Below are positions 14,292 through 27,800 of a DNA stretch of 64,000 nucleotides, piece after piece. The notes beneath the pieces are model-generated. The model was given only the letters and a program-made list of their open reading frames with translations. It did no database searches and was not told where the DNA came from. The stretch lies in assembly GCA_028455995.1 (NCBI GenBank), contig JABELC010000001.1, forward strand, positions 1,662,501 through 1,726,500, written 5' to 3'. Position numbers and translations under genes: made by a program. Positions within the stretch are counted from its first letter, which is position 1. Every line of letters starts with the position of its first letter. The DNA is from Scleromitrula shiraiana. Its lineage: Eukaryota; Ascomycota; Leotiomycetes; Helotiales; Sclerotiniaceae.

Positions 14292-14700
14292 ATATTAATG
14301 TTAAATTTATAAAATATTTTAAAGATTATAATAATATAATCTTAAAATTAAATAAAATTTTCAAGTTATATAGTACTACTAGTACTTTAAAGTAAATAAC
14401 TTGAATACAAGTTTAGTTTTGATAAATATTTAAAAATATAGTAAGTTCAACTTGAAGTCTATTTAGAATATAAATGAAATTTCAAGTATTTAATTATAAA
14501 AGAATATATATTTATTAATAAATGATCAAATCCAATATTAAATATATATCATATAAATCAATAATAATATAATTCTAAACTTTAATTAAAATATAATACT
14601 AGTAATTCAGAATTTTATTAAAAACTTGAAATTAAAAAAATTATTACTAATAGATATGAAACTTAAAGACTCGGATCTAAAATTTAAGAAAAGAGTATTT
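14292..14700. other. AT-rich repeat DNA right of element A
   Basis: No gene is visible. The sequence is AT-rich with scattered ACTAGT motifs like those left of element A, so it is probably the other half of the older repeat that A entered. Confidence 0.5.
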
Positions 14701-14916
14701 AAAAATAAAAATAAAAATAAAAATAAAAATAAAAATAAAAATAAAAATAAAAATAAAAATAAAAATAAAAATAAAAATAAAAATAAAAATAAAAATAAAA
14801 ATAAAAATAAAAATAAAAATAAAAATAAAAATAAAAATAAAAATAAAAATAAAAATAAAAATAAAAATAAAAATAAAAATAAAAATAAAAATAAAAATAA
14901 AAATAAAAATAAAAAT
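14701..14916. repeat. (AAAAAT)36 microsatellite
   Basis: A run of 216 bases made of 36 hexamer units with no interruption that I can see. A frame across it (14626-14919) reads as alternating Lys-Asn, which is a product of the repeat and not a gene. Such purity next to heavily mutated DNA suggests recent growth by slippage. Confidence 0.97.
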
Positions 14917-14919
14917 TAA

Positions 14920-15058
14920 TTCTTTATATTTATCTTAAAAGTATCATGATTATTTAAATATAATTTACTAGTAGTTAATTATAATCTCATTAATATTCTT
15001 ATAACTCAATTTTCGAAAATAAAATGATAAAAAAATTTGAATAATATTATCTTAAAAA
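14920..15058. other. AT-rich spacer
   Basis: An AT-rich stretch with no gene, leading from the microsatellite into the direct-repeat cluster. Confidence 0.5.
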
Positions 15059-15496
15059 ACATCAACGAAAAAATTTCTATGCGATTGTTAGACTAGAACT
15101 ACCCTTGTTTGACTGTGACTAATTAAGATCACCTTAGCGTATATCTAAGATCATATTAGCGTATATCTAGGATCACATTAGCGTATATCGAAGTTCATCT
15201 TAGTGTATATCGAAGTTTTTTATGCTAATAGAAACTAGTCGATTAAGTCTTCAAGTTGCGACTAATCGAATGATTGTCAAATTTTTTATGTTAATAGAAA
15301 CTAGTCGATTAAGTCTAGTGACTAATTGATTGTCAATTGTTGGTCAATCGATTCAAGTTGTCGATTGAAATAGAGTTATTGTTCAAGTTAGTTACATCAG
15401 CCAAAAAATTTCTATGTATTTAAGGTTAGTTCTTATTTAGTAACAGCTTGAATGACTGACTAAAATCACTCTAGCGTATATCAAAATTTTTTATAC
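15059..15496. repeat. Cluster of short tandem and direct repeats
   Basis: Three layers of repetition are visible. First, four head-to-tail 22-bp units at 15125-15212, each ending TAGYGTATATCK. Second, a 66-bp-spaced direct repeat of about 35 bp starting at 15216 and 15282 (TAATAGAAACTAGTCGATTA in both). Third, an ACATCA...AAAAAATTTCTATG segment at about 15059-15083, repeated at about 15393-15417 and again followed by a TAGCGTATATC unit near 15470. No coding frame is visible. The repeats are better preserved than the flanks. Confidence 0.8.
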
Positions 15497-15498
15497 TA

Positions 15499-16448
15499 CT
15501 CGGTTAAATTAAAACTGAAACACGCGGAAAATGAATAATCTTAAAATCATCGACTTTATATTAATACTAATGTCTTGTATCAACGTAAATAAATCAATTA
15601 ATTATTAATAATTGAAAATTATTTAAAATTTCAACTTGAAATATAAATTCTTTTGATATTCAAATATTCATTATTAATAATTAAAAATTATGATATTTAA
15701 TCATTAAATATAAAATAAAAGTTATATTAATATACTATAATTTTAATTTAATTTAAATCAAACAAATTACTATATTAAAAAATACTAAAGATATATTTGA
15801 ATATAATGTATAAAAAAAACTTTTATTTAGTATAAATATTAAATATCAATATAACTTTAATTTTTAAAGATTATTAAAATCACTTGAAATTTCTATATCA
15901 TATAATGATTTATATCTTTATAGTTATTATATTAGAATATCATTTAATATAATTTTGATTTAAATGAATTAATATTAAGATTTTAAAAGATTTTAAAAAG
16001 TTGAAAATATCTTTATATTAGTAATTTTGATTCTTCAAGATAATACTATATTAAATTTTAATATATAATATATTATGACATATTAACTAAAAGTTCTTTT
16101 ATAGTATATCTTCATTATTTTTTAATATAGTAATTTGCTTGATTTAAATTGAATTAAAAATATAGTATATTCACATGATTTTTATAAATTTTATATTAGA
16201 ATACTAGTACTACTAGTAGTAGTAAGTAGTATTATAAATTTTAAAATCATTATTTAATTTTTAATCTTTAATAGTAAATATTTTAATATAACTTGAAAAA
16301 TAATTTATATTTAATATCTTAAATAATTCTATAAATAATTGATCGATTTATTTATATCGACGGAAGAGGTGATTTGTACAAAATCATTGATTTTGAGGGT
16401 TTTTCGGTAATTCAAGTTTGCGCGTGCTTCAATTTTAATTTAACCGAG
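15499..16448. mobile_element. Small terminal-inverted-repeat element (mariner-like relic), about 950 bp
   Basis: The left end CTCGGTTAAATTAAAACTGA matches the reverse complement of the right end for about 28 bp with 2 mismatches, both transitions. Both ends abut TA (15497-15498 and 16449-16450), as in Tc1/mariner-type insertions. Weaker symmetry continues inward. The inside is very AT-rich and has no transposase frame, so it is a non-autonomous or decayed element. The superfamily rests only on the TA duplication. Confidence 0.7.
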
Positions 16449-16450
16449 TA

Positions 16451-17007
16451 CTTTTAACGTTTTTAAGATTTCTTAAACTTCAAAATGAAAACTATGTGAA
16501 CCAAACAAAGTGAATTTGATACACATAGAATTGAAGATGGATCTAGAACTTCTGAAGCTTTCTCACTGGCATCAAGAATTCCTTTCATTCACCATCTTCT
16601 CTGCCGTATAATCTGCATCTTTATTTCTCATCAGGTCATCTATCTACTCATCTATCCACTCAGATCTCTTTATGATTAGTAACTTGAATATTGCAGAATT
16701 TTCAGACTATGTAGATGTTCGTCTCAACTGTGCATTAAGTCCCTACAGTGGAGTGTTGTAAACGCAACTGCTGTGCAAATGTCCCAACTTGGCAATCATA
16801 TCTAATTGATCTCTGGAGGTATACAAGGCAAGTCACTGACTAGCAATTTCATCCAATGAAGCCGGTTCCGAGAAGAGAGAGACAGTTGGCAAATGATTTA
16901 CACGGATCACACTTTTCATTGTGCTGATGTTGATATTTAACGGCGAGAGATTTGATGCCCTCTTCACTGGCAGATACCTTTCCACTTTATCTTCATGTCA
17001 GGGTCTG
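16451..17007. other. Gene-free stretch of normal base composition
   Basis: Base composition returns to normal at about 16480, but I find no convincing coding frame on either strand. The next inverted-repeat element is inserted at its right end. Confidence 0.5.
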
Positions 17008-17009
17008 TA

Positions 17010-17349
17010 CTACCCCGTTCGCCAATTCGGCCGACGCGTTAATTATAGCGTATCTTATAGAATATTGATATTTAAAAATAGATGAATATTTTATATTAAA
17101 TAAATTATAATTTTTGAATTCGATAAATTTGAATTTTAATAACTTGAATTTGATTATTATATCATCATAATTATTTAATCAAATATATAAATTACTAGTA
17201 TTAAAAATAAAAAAGTTCAAAAAATATGATTATAGACTTCGAACAATTAGAATTTAATGCTTACTTGGTGATTAAAAAAATGTTTTAGCGCTTGGGCTCT
17301 ATAATATACACTATAATTGTCGAGTCGGCCGAATTAGCGAACGGTGTAG
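17010..17349. mobile_element. 340-bp MITE-like element with TA duplication
   Basis: The terminal inverted repeats begin CTACCCCGTTCGCCAATTCG on the left; the reverse complement of the right end agrees at 26 of 29 bases, with weaker similarity to about 55 bp. TA flanks both ends (17008-17009 and 17350-17351). The centre is AT-rich with no coding capacity. Size, ends and TA target fit a miniature inverted-repeat element moved by a Tc1/mariner-type transposase. Its ends differ from those of the element at 15499-16448, so it is a second family. Confidence 0.8.
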
Positions 17350-17351
17350 TA

Positions 17352-18845
17352 GCAAAAGATCGTTTCAATGATATAGCCATCTCTGCCCTCATAGATTTGC
17401 CAGGTTCATTCCGTTTCTTGTGGTTCTTGTTCGTCGAGAGTGCCACTTGTGCTCAAACCGAGGCACAAATCTATGAAGAATGACTCCGCGGGCACGAGAT
17501 GAGTGTGTTGTATTCGGAATCAACGTGTAACAGGCCGTAAAACAAATTTGTTGTAATATAGATAGAAAAGAAGGACACCAGCAATTGCACAAACGACAGC
17601 AATACATGCTAAAATCCAAAAACACTTAGCACTATAGTGCCTAGACCTTCTCTATTATTTGTATGAAATAAATTTCAAGTCTGCCTGAGCAATTGTCAAT
17701 CAATCATGGCAATGATTCTAATCCTGATGTGGACTAAGTAATGGATCTCTTTTGGTAGATTTCGTCCGATCGTAATTTGGTTGACCATAATGTCCAAACC
17801 ACATAAGATTGAGTAGAGCATAGAAATCTGCCCCGAGAGCAATTTGAAGACTACTGTCAGATATAGAAAGACGACGAACTCATGATAGAAGATGTAATAA
17901 ACGCTTGTTTGAATGGAAGGTATCCGCAGGCCCGTAGAAATGAGTCCTAACGTATAGAATTTTGAAGATAGAGCTGGAAGGACGCAAGGCTGTTCGGAAG
18001 AGGTCTGCAAAGTAAGAGATATCATCTTTGATTCATAACAATCTTGAAACCCTCATTAAAATGCACAGTGAATTCACCTTCCTAGCCTTACAAGCCTTCT
18101 CCAAATATCTCGAAAGAGGTGCAATGATAAGATGAACTGTCATGGTTTCATTTACAAATTGCGATTGCAACCCACATGTCGTTGTTGTTAGGAAACACCT
18201 GTATTAAACCCATAAGACTAGATGTCCTAATTGTTGAAGCTTCTTTCTAGATTATTGAAAGTTCCCTCGATATTCCTCGAATAATCATTAGTAGGAAGTT
18301 AGAAGCACTTTGTACTTTTAGAAGTATATGACAAGTACACTATGCTTCCCTGGGCTTTCCCAAGGTTGGTTAGTAAGTAATGTAGTGCAGGGATTGAGCA
18401 GCCAATCAAATCAAATATTGTGATTAGTAAGCAGTCGGGGACAAATCGATCCCCTCTCGCGAATTTCACTCCGTGAATTTCTGCAGCCTCGCGTTTATGA
18501 GACTATCTCGAACTTGCAAGATAGTTCAATCTTTTAATACAACAATTATTTTAATCTTCATTACATTACAGCTGCGCTTCTTTACAATATTCAAATTTTA
18601 ATTCAATTCTCTACTTCCTTTTTAAGCCGCTAATTCAGCAATTAGGGATTTCTATTAGCTGGAGCGTCAATCATTACTGCTCTTTTTCTTAGTCAAATCC
18701 TTGATATCGAGCTTCCTTTGGGTGCAATACCGATTGATTCTTCGCCTACCTATCGCATATTGTTTTTGAACTTTGGTTTTATCTACGCCGCATGAAGTTG
18801 CTCTGGTAAAGGCCTTGCGCCAATGCGAAACTCGCTGTCGTAGCC
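17352..18845. other. Region upstream of tra1 with possible gene remnant
   Basis: No clear gene is visible. A minus-strand frame at 17696-18025 (109 codons) is hydrophobic and holds a YHEF-type segment between two membrane-like stretches. This recalls fungal multi-span membrane proteins such as RTA1-like ones, but the similarity is too weak to name it. A second minus-strand frame at 17389-17625 is Cys-rich by chance composition. The last few hundred bases before 18846 should contain the promoter and leader of tra1; I see no clear TATA or other motif. Confidence 0.35.
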
Positions 18846-21800
18846 ATGTCTTCGAATAATATCGACGTAGTCGTGCAGCGGTTGAGCTCTACAGATACTG
18901 GTATGACTTTGTGCCTCGATTTCGCATTGTATATTTTACAACTCCCACTGATGATCATTGGGCCATTTGTTGTTTGAGTTTGGCTAATTAGTTCGTGATA
19001 GATGCTAAACTCAAAGTCGAAGCTGCCTCACAGTTGCGCGATGGCCTCGAACACTACATTACCGGCCCTATATATCCAGCCTTCTTGAAGAAGCTTATGC
19101 CTATATTCATAGGCTGTTTAAGGGGACCACCAGTGTTTGTTAGCACATCTCTTGAGCAGGTAGGTTCATGAATGACATGCCCAAGGCAGACTACTAATAC
19201 AAGATTAGAGGCTTCGATATTGTGTTTTGGAGATACTCCACCGCCTGCCTACAAATCCCCCGGAACCTTTCGAACAATATGCCGAAGAAGTTGTAGACCT
19301 GTTAATTAATTTAGTCAGGGTAGACAATGAAGAAAATGCTTCGTTATGTGTCAAAACGATTATGGATATTATGCGCAACCAGACAAAGGTGCTGGCAGAC
19401 AAAGTCCAACCGTTTCTTGGCCTTATCCAAGATTTATTTGACCAGATGGACACAGTTGTTCGTGAACAACTTGATAATTCTGCTCCTGCATCAAATACTT
19501 CTGGAATTCCTTCAACGCCCGGAAATTCTCAGACCGTCCAAAACTCTCCTCGGCCTGGCTCCCCAGTGACTTCCGTTACAGATCTCGGCGCAGATCCACA
19601 ACAGCAAACCCGCAAACTTTTAAAGGGCATGCAATCATTCAAGGTTTTAGCAGAATGTCCTATAATTGTCGTCTCCATATTCCAAGTATATCGTCATTCC
19701 GTTGCGCAGAATGTCAAGTTGTTTGTTCCTCTCATTAAGAGTGTCCTTTTATTACAGGCTAAACCGCAGGAGCTGGCACACGCCGAGGCCGCCAAAAAAG
19801 GCACTATTTTCACAGGTGTCAGTCCCGATATCAAAAATCGAGCAGCATTTGGCGAGTTCATAACTGCACAGGTGAAAACGATGAGTTTTTTGGCATATCT
19901 TTTGAGGGTATACTCGCAGCAGCTTACAGATTTCCTTCCCACACTACCGGATATAGTAGTCAGATTACTGAAAGATTGCCCTCGCGATAAATCCGGAGCT
20001 CGGAAGGAACTCCTGGTTGCTATTAGGCATATTATAAACTTCAATTTTAGAAAGATATTTCTCAGAGTCATCGATGAACTCCTGGACGAACGAACACTTA
20101 TTGGGGACGGTCTGACAGTTTACGAAACCATGCGACCTCTTGCGTATAGCATGTTGGCCGACCTCATACACCACGTTCGTGATGCCCTGCAACCTGCTCA
20201 AATTCGTAAGACAGTTGAGGTATATACCAAAAATTTACAGGATAGCTTGCCGGGGACCAGCTTCCAGACCATGAGTGCCAAATTACTGCTCAACATGGCC
20301 GAATGTATCGCAAAAATGCCCAACAAGGCAGATGCCCGTCATTATCTCATAATGATCCTCAATGCTATCGGAGATAAGTTCGCAGCAATGAATCGCCAGT
20401 ATCAAAATGCGGTTAAATTATCGAAGCTCTATGCACAAAACTCGATCGATGCTAATCCAGATAATTATCTAGCTGATAAGGACAACCCACCTGATTGGGA
20501 TGAGATTGATATCTTTTCGGCAATGCCTATCAAGACATCTAATCCTCGTGATCGAGGCGCAGATCCCGTCGCTGACAACAAATTTCTGTTCAAAAACCTT
20601 ATGAACGGCTTAAAGAATACATTCTACCAATTGAAAGCTTGCAATGCAGGGTCACCAATTGACCAAGCAAATGCCCCCCAGCATTGGCAAGAAGTATCTT
20701 ATGGATTTTCCGCGGAGGAAGTACAAGTCATAATCAAACTTTTCCGTGAGGGAGCTTATGTCTTTCGGTATTATGAGATAGAAAAGCCTGCAACAGAGTC
20801 GCAGTATTCATCGCCTGTCGAATTCATGGCAAACCATTACATGGTTTCTAGCAGCAAGGAGGAAAAAGAGTTACTGGAAACCTTTGCTACTGTTTTCCAT
20901 TGTATTGATCCAGCCACGTTCCATGAAGTATTCCACGAAGAGATTCCAAAACTCTACGACATGATTTTTGAGCACACTGCTCTCCTTCACGTGCCACAAT
21001 TCTTTCTTGCTAGCGAAGCTACTTCACCGAGCTTTGCCGGGATGCTCTTGCGCTTTCTCATGGACCGCATTGATCAAGTTGGTACAGCTGATGTCAAAAA
21101 ATCCTCGATTCTTCTTAGACTGTTCAAACTGGCCTTCATGGCCGTGACCCTGTTCGCGAATCAGAATGAGCAAGTTCTTTTACCCCATGTTGTCAACATC
21201 GTTACAAAATCCATTGAGCTTTCGACGACCGCGGAGGAGCCAATGAATTACTTCTTATTATTGCGATCGCTGTTTCGAAGCATTGGTGGTGGAAAGTTCG
21301 AACATCTATATAAGCAAATCCTGCCTCTTTTGGAGATGTTACTAGAGGTGCTCAACAACCTCCTTTTGGCTGCCCGCAAGCCATCTGATCGAGACCTTTA
21401 TGTGGAACTATGTCTAACAGTTCCTGCAAGGTTAAGCAATCTCCTTCCCCACCTAAGTTATCTCATGCGACCTCTCGTCGTAGCTTTACGCGCTGGCTCA
21501 GATTTAGTTGGTCAGGGTCTGCGGACATTAGAACTTTGCGTGGATAATTTGACAGCGGATTATCTAGACCCCATCATGGCACCAGTCATCGATGAACTAA
21601 TGACTGCACTCTTTGGCCACCTTCGACCAAATCCATATAGTCACTTCCATGCGCATACTACAATGCGTATCCTTGGCAAGTTGGGCGGTCGCAACCGAAA
21701 GTTCATGACTGGTGCTCCCAACCTTACCTTTGAGCAGTTTGCAGATGACCAAACATCATTCGATCTAAAATTGATTGGTTCCAAGAAGGATAGGCCATTC

Positions 21801-24800
21801 CCAGCCGAGATAGGTATAGACCTTGCAATCGGAAAACTAATGGAAGTCCCAAAGGGTCTTGCCGCGAAAAAGTCAGACCCTTATTATAAGAGACAGGCTC
21901 TAACTATGATAAAAGCCCAGTTGAAGCTACGATTGGGTGCCGATAACCTGCCAGAAGACTTTGCGCGTCTCGTGCGACTCCAGGCACACGATCTCATATC
22001 AAGAAAGACAGATGTTGATTTATTACTTTTCGAAGCCTCCAATAGAGAACGCTCAGAAGCCAAGAAAACACAACAGGATATAATGTTGAAGAAACTAATT
22101 AAAGCCTCTATCTTTTCAGTGTCTCTACCTGACTTTTCAGCAGAGGCTACCGCACTCCTCGTGAATATCTGCAAGCATATTACCATTCTCGAAGTTGCAA
22201 GGTCATTGGGTGAGATGAAGCTGAGGACAAAGTCGTTTGACGTTAATGCAGGCGAAGGTCCCCCTTGTATCAATAGCAAGGTACTGGCCGATGCTATTGT
22301 TGAGTCTTTATCTTCTGATATACCTGCTGTGCGCGAAGCAGCTGAGCTCGCTGCGCAAGAAGTCTATGATGCAACGGCTACAATATTCTCAAACACTCGG
22401 TTTATCTACAGACTTTCATTCTTCGGTCACCTGAGTAATGTTTTTTGTCACAGCTGCTACCAGGAAGAATGGTTTACCAAGGCTGGTGGCAGTTTAGGAA
22501 TCAATCTTATGCTCACTAAACTTCATCTCGGTGATGGATGGATGCAAGAGAAGCAGGTAGAATACACCAAGGCCCTCATGCACGTCATCAAAGATATGCC
22601 ACCGGATTTACCAGCTAAAACCCGAACCGGAGCACAAAATACGTTGGAGTTACTCCTGGATCGCTGTGCTAGCAAATACTCTAAAGATGACCTTCAATCA
22701 ACCTCGCAGCCCGGACAACCGTCACGGCCATCTAAACTCATTCAGCTGTGTAACTTTTTCAACGCTGAGGTCTATCATATGAATCGCCATGTTCGTGAAA
22801 CCGCAAGAAAATCATTGCAGATCATTGCATCTGGAGTTGGTGTCGAAGTTTACGAGTTGCTTGCTCATCAACAGGATCGCATTCTGGCACCAATTTACAA
22901 TAAACCTCTGAGAGCGCTACCATTCGCAACTCAAATTGGTTACATCGATGCTGTCAACTATTATATGGGCTTAAAGAGCGATTTCCTTGTGTTTGACGAT
23001 ACTTTGAACAGACTGCTTATGGAATGTCTAGCTCTGGCTGACGCATCAGACGAATCACTAGCCCCCAAACCTGCCGAGCATCGAACGCACGAATCCATTG
23101 TAAACCTCCGGGTCTCTTGTATAAAGACTTTGATGACAGCCATGGGTTTTGAGGAGTTCCAGAAAGGTCCATCGAATCCGACTCGGACCAGAATAGTTCG
23201 AGTTTTCTTTAATTGTTTATACTCGGAGTCCAAGCAGACCATAGAGGCGGCCAATCATGCGCTCAAGACTGTCTTGTCGCAAACTACGAAGCTGCCTAAA
23301 GATCTTCTCCAAATTGGTCTTCGCCCAGTACTGGCTAATCTTCAAGATCCCCGACGCTTAAGCACCCATGGTCTTGACAGTTTGGCACGGTTACTGCAGC
23401 TTCTGACAACATATTTCAAAGTCGAGATTGGTGCTCGCTTGCTAGATCACGTCAAAGTTCTCGCAGAACCTGGATCATTGCAACGTATATCCTTCACTCT
23501 CATAGAGCAAAACGAGCAGATGAAGATCATTGCAGCTGTGTTCAACATATTTTATCTTTTACCTCCTTTAGCCGAGCAATTCAAAGAAAGGCTCATTGAT
23601 ACCGTCTTGGAGCTCGAGGAGAAACTTCGTAGAACACGATACAGCCCATTCAGAGCACCACTCTACAAATATCTCAATCGATATGCGAAAGAAGCATGGG
23701 CTTTATTCCTCAGTAAAATTGAAGATCAGAAATACGGAAGGTTTTTGGCTCAAGTACTACAAGATCCCGACAGTCAGCCTCTACGGGAAGTTGTTGTTCG
23801 CAACGTGGAATCGTTGATCAAGAGTTGCGGAGATATGGGTGCGGAAAACAGAGAAACTCGTTATGCTGCAGTTATCAACGCGATAAATATCATGCATTCT
23901 ATTACCATCTTTGAAGGAACCGAAGTCTGGATGGATAAGAAACAGAATTTGACATGGTTTAAACTCGTTGGCAAGAATCTCGAATTACATTTGCGCACTA
24001 ATAGTCTGCCACCAAACCTCCATCTTGCCGCAGAACAAGCAGGCCAGCAACTGTTGATCATTTTCACCGAGTACTTGGTATATAACCCCCGAGATTTTGA
24101 CTGGTTCTTTAGCCTTATCGAGTCCATAACAGCGGAAGAGTTCAAGCCTAGCCAGCCGATATTTGATTATATTTACAGAAATATCCTGTGTAGCGAGTCG
24201 GCCGAGTATTTGAAACTTATTGTAATGCGTAGTTTGGACATCTACGTCTCCAAATCCGCAACTCAAAAGAACAAGACATTCTTATTACATAATCTCGTCA
24301 ATCCCATCATAGCTATGGATATCAAGCGCAGCTATAAGCCGTCGGTCCGAACAGGATTCCGCTTGATAGACAGGAGTATCATCGAATCAATACATACTAA
24401 AATCTGGAAAGTTGCTTTACCGGATCCGAGCGATGATCTCACGCAACCAGGCATTGGCCATACCCGTATGGAGTTATTGCAGCTAACAGCCATGCTGGTC
24501 AAGTATAATCATTCTATACTTCAAGAAGCCAGGAAGGACATCATCAAGTTCGGCTGGGGCTACATCAGACTCGAGGATGTAATCAACAAGCATGCTGCAT
24601 ATGTCGTTATTGGATACTTCATTGCACATTATGAAACACCAGCCAAGATTGTTCAGCAGGTATACTTCTCTCTATTGAAAACGAATCAGAACGAGGGACG
24701 TGCTTTAGTTACCCAGGCTCTTGAGTTGATTGCTCCAGTATTACCCAAGCGTTGTAATGCAGTGCCAGGAGACCGAAATCCAGTGTGGGCCGCTGCTCCT

Positions 24801-27800
24801 CGTCGTATTCTCGCTGAAGAGGGCCAGAATGTGCAGCAAATGACTAGTATCTTCAATTTCCTCGTCAAACATCCCGATCTCTTCTACGAGTCCCGGGACA
24901 AATTCATCAATCTCATAATCGGTTCGTTACGGAAAATAGCACAACCCCCAAATCCATCTAATGAGAGCAAAAAGCTGGTTTTGCATCTTATGTCTCTGAT
25001 ATGGCAATGGGAGCAGAGACGAGTCGAAGGCAAACCAGTGTCTCCAGAACGAAGCTTTTCCGAATCTCCAAATACAAAAAAGCGAAAGCTTGACAGTATG
25101 AATGAAGTCCAAACGTCATCGCCATCTCCTTCTAGATTTGGACCATCTGCAGATAAGCCCGAGTATCTAATTACAGCTGTATTCCGTGGGAAGATGATAA
25201 AATATCTTGTCGAATTCATTGCCTCTCTAACTGAACGATATCCTTTACCGTCTGCCAAAAATAAAGATATATCACAGTCCAATGGTCCGGCACCGCCTGT
25301 ACCATCAGTCGAGATGTGCAAAAAGGCTATCTCCCTCCTCTATAATCTCCTCCAACCCCAATATTGGGGCGATCTTGACATCGATCTCTTTCCGAATGTT
25401 ACTGAGATGGTTTTAGCAAGTGAGAAAACAACGGCAGCTCTCGCTAGCGAACGCAATAAAGATAAAGAGGAAAACCACAAGCCAGATGACAAATTTATTA
25501 CGAGTATGGTCAACACTTTACAGATTGTTAGGATAATTGTCAATATGAAATCCACCAAATGGATTCTTGACAATGTATCAACGCTTCAACACATTCTCGA
25601 AAAATCATTGAGATCTGAAAATCCCGAGATTCAGGATTGCTTACACGCTGGTGATGAAACGATTGATGATGGGCGTAAATTGAGCCCGTTACTCAAGCGT
25701 ATTTTAGATGCAGTCCCCGACGATATCCCAATGGAAGATGCTGATGCAGAAGGTGAGACAGAGGCTTCAACTTCCGAGATCATTACGTTTCTGTCTGGCA
25801 TAGCTACGGAGACATTCTCAGCCAATAATTATATCTCCGGCTTGAACATCCTGTGGACTTTGGCCCAGAGAAAGCCATCGGAAATGGATCAACACATTCA
25901 AAATATTATGAGAGCTTTGCAGCAGAAATTAGCACGTGAGCATGTAGCTCACTATGCCGCATCCACAGGTCAAGCAGGTATGGCTGGTCCAATCAGACCT
26001 GGTGAGCCTGAACCAGCAGGAGTGATGACTCCATATGAGTTGGACATCCAGACTGGGCTTATGCTTAAAGCGATTGATATCATATCTTTACGCATGGATG
26101 TTCTCGGTGATAACCGACGTCCCTTCTTGAGTGTTCTTGCAACTCTAGTGGAGAAATCTATGAGTAACCCATTGTGTCTGAAGATATTGGACATGGTGGA
26201 AATATGGGTTTTTAAGTCGGAGGGGTCATGGCCAACGTTAAAGGAGAAAACCGCAGTCTTACACAAAATGTTGACCTTCGAAAATCGCACTGACCAAACA
26301 TTGCTGATGAAATTCTTGGAACTTGTTATCCGCATTTATGAAGACCCTAAGATCACACGTACCGAATTGACAGTCCGTATGGAACACGCATTTTTGATCG
26401 GCACCAGGGCTCAAGATGTTGACATGCGGAACCGATTCATGGCAATCTTCGACAGGAGTCAGTCTAAGACAGCAAGCGCAAGACTCGGCTATGTCATCAC
26501 TTCACAAAACTGGGACACACTAGCAGAGTCATACTGGCTAGCACAAGCTTCCCAATTGCTATTAGGAGCTGTGGACTTGAACTCTTCTATTCAGCTACAT
26601 TCAGAGGACTTCAAAACCTTACCCGCCTCGCTCCTCTATGAGACTTATGCTAAAGATACTCGGTCCATCGATTTTCCACGGGACAACAAATACGATGCCC
26701 TCATATCATCTCATAAACGTTTCGTTGCAGAACTCGGAGATATTAAAGTACGAGATATCATTGAGCCTCTCAGCCAACTTCAACATTTGGATCAAAATAT
26801 GGCTCATACAATATGGGTCGCTTTATTCCCACTCTTTTGGATTGCAACCCCGAAAGATGAACGGAGTGACTTAGAGCGAGGAATGGTTCAATTGCTCACT
26901 AGAGACTATCATGCACGCCAGATCGACAAGAGACCCAACGTTGTACAGTCGCTTCTAGAAGGTGCAGCTAAAGCCTGGCCAGAATGTAAAATTCCACCTC
27001 ACGTGCTCAAGTTCGAGGCAAAAACGTACGATGCATGGTACACTGCTCTTGTACAACTGGAAAATGCCGCCATCAAGCCTGAAATTGACAGTGCCTTGGT
27101 TCGAGAAAGCAATTTGGATGCGCTCGTTGAGTTGTACTCGGGACTACAAGAGGATGATTTGTTCTATGGAACCTGGCGTAGACGCTGTGCTTTTGTCGAA
27201 ACCAACGCTGCGCTTTCATACGAACAGAACGGTATGTGGGATAAGGCCCAGAGTATGTACGAACAAGCTCAGATTAAAGCACGCACTGGTGCAATCCCTT
27301 TCTCTCAGGGTGAATATATGCTTTGGGAAGACCATTGGGTTATTTGTGCGCAAAAGCTTCAACAATGGGAGGTTCTCGCCGATTTTGCGAAACACGAGAA
27401 CTTCCAAGATCTACTTCTTGAATGCACTTGGAGACAAACTGAAGTCTGGCAAGAGCCGGAAGCTCGTGAGCAGCTGGACAATATAATAAAAGGCGTCATG
27501 GATGCTCCAACACCACGGAGAACTTTCTTTCAAGCATTCATGTCACTATTGAAGCTCCACAACAAAACGGAATCCCAAGCAGAATTTAGCAAAGTCTGTG
27601 ATGAAGCCATCCAACTCTCGATTCGTAAATGGCATCAATTACCAAAGCGCATTACGAATGCCCATATTCCACTTCTCCAGAATTTTCAACAGCTTGTGGA
27701 ACTCCATGATGCAAGCGTCATTTGCCAAAGCCTTGCGCAGACCACCAATGTGAATCTAGACGTCAAATCTAGCGAGCTCAAGCTTCTACTAGGTACATGG

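Noticed and set aside
14626..14919. Lys-Asn repeat protein
   Set aside because: The frame is made by the (AAAAAT)36 microsatellite and is not preceded by a credible gene start.
23596..24266. Additional frames inside tra1 on both strands
   Set aside because: They are shadows of the 3.8-kilocodon tra1 frame, without independent coding evidence.
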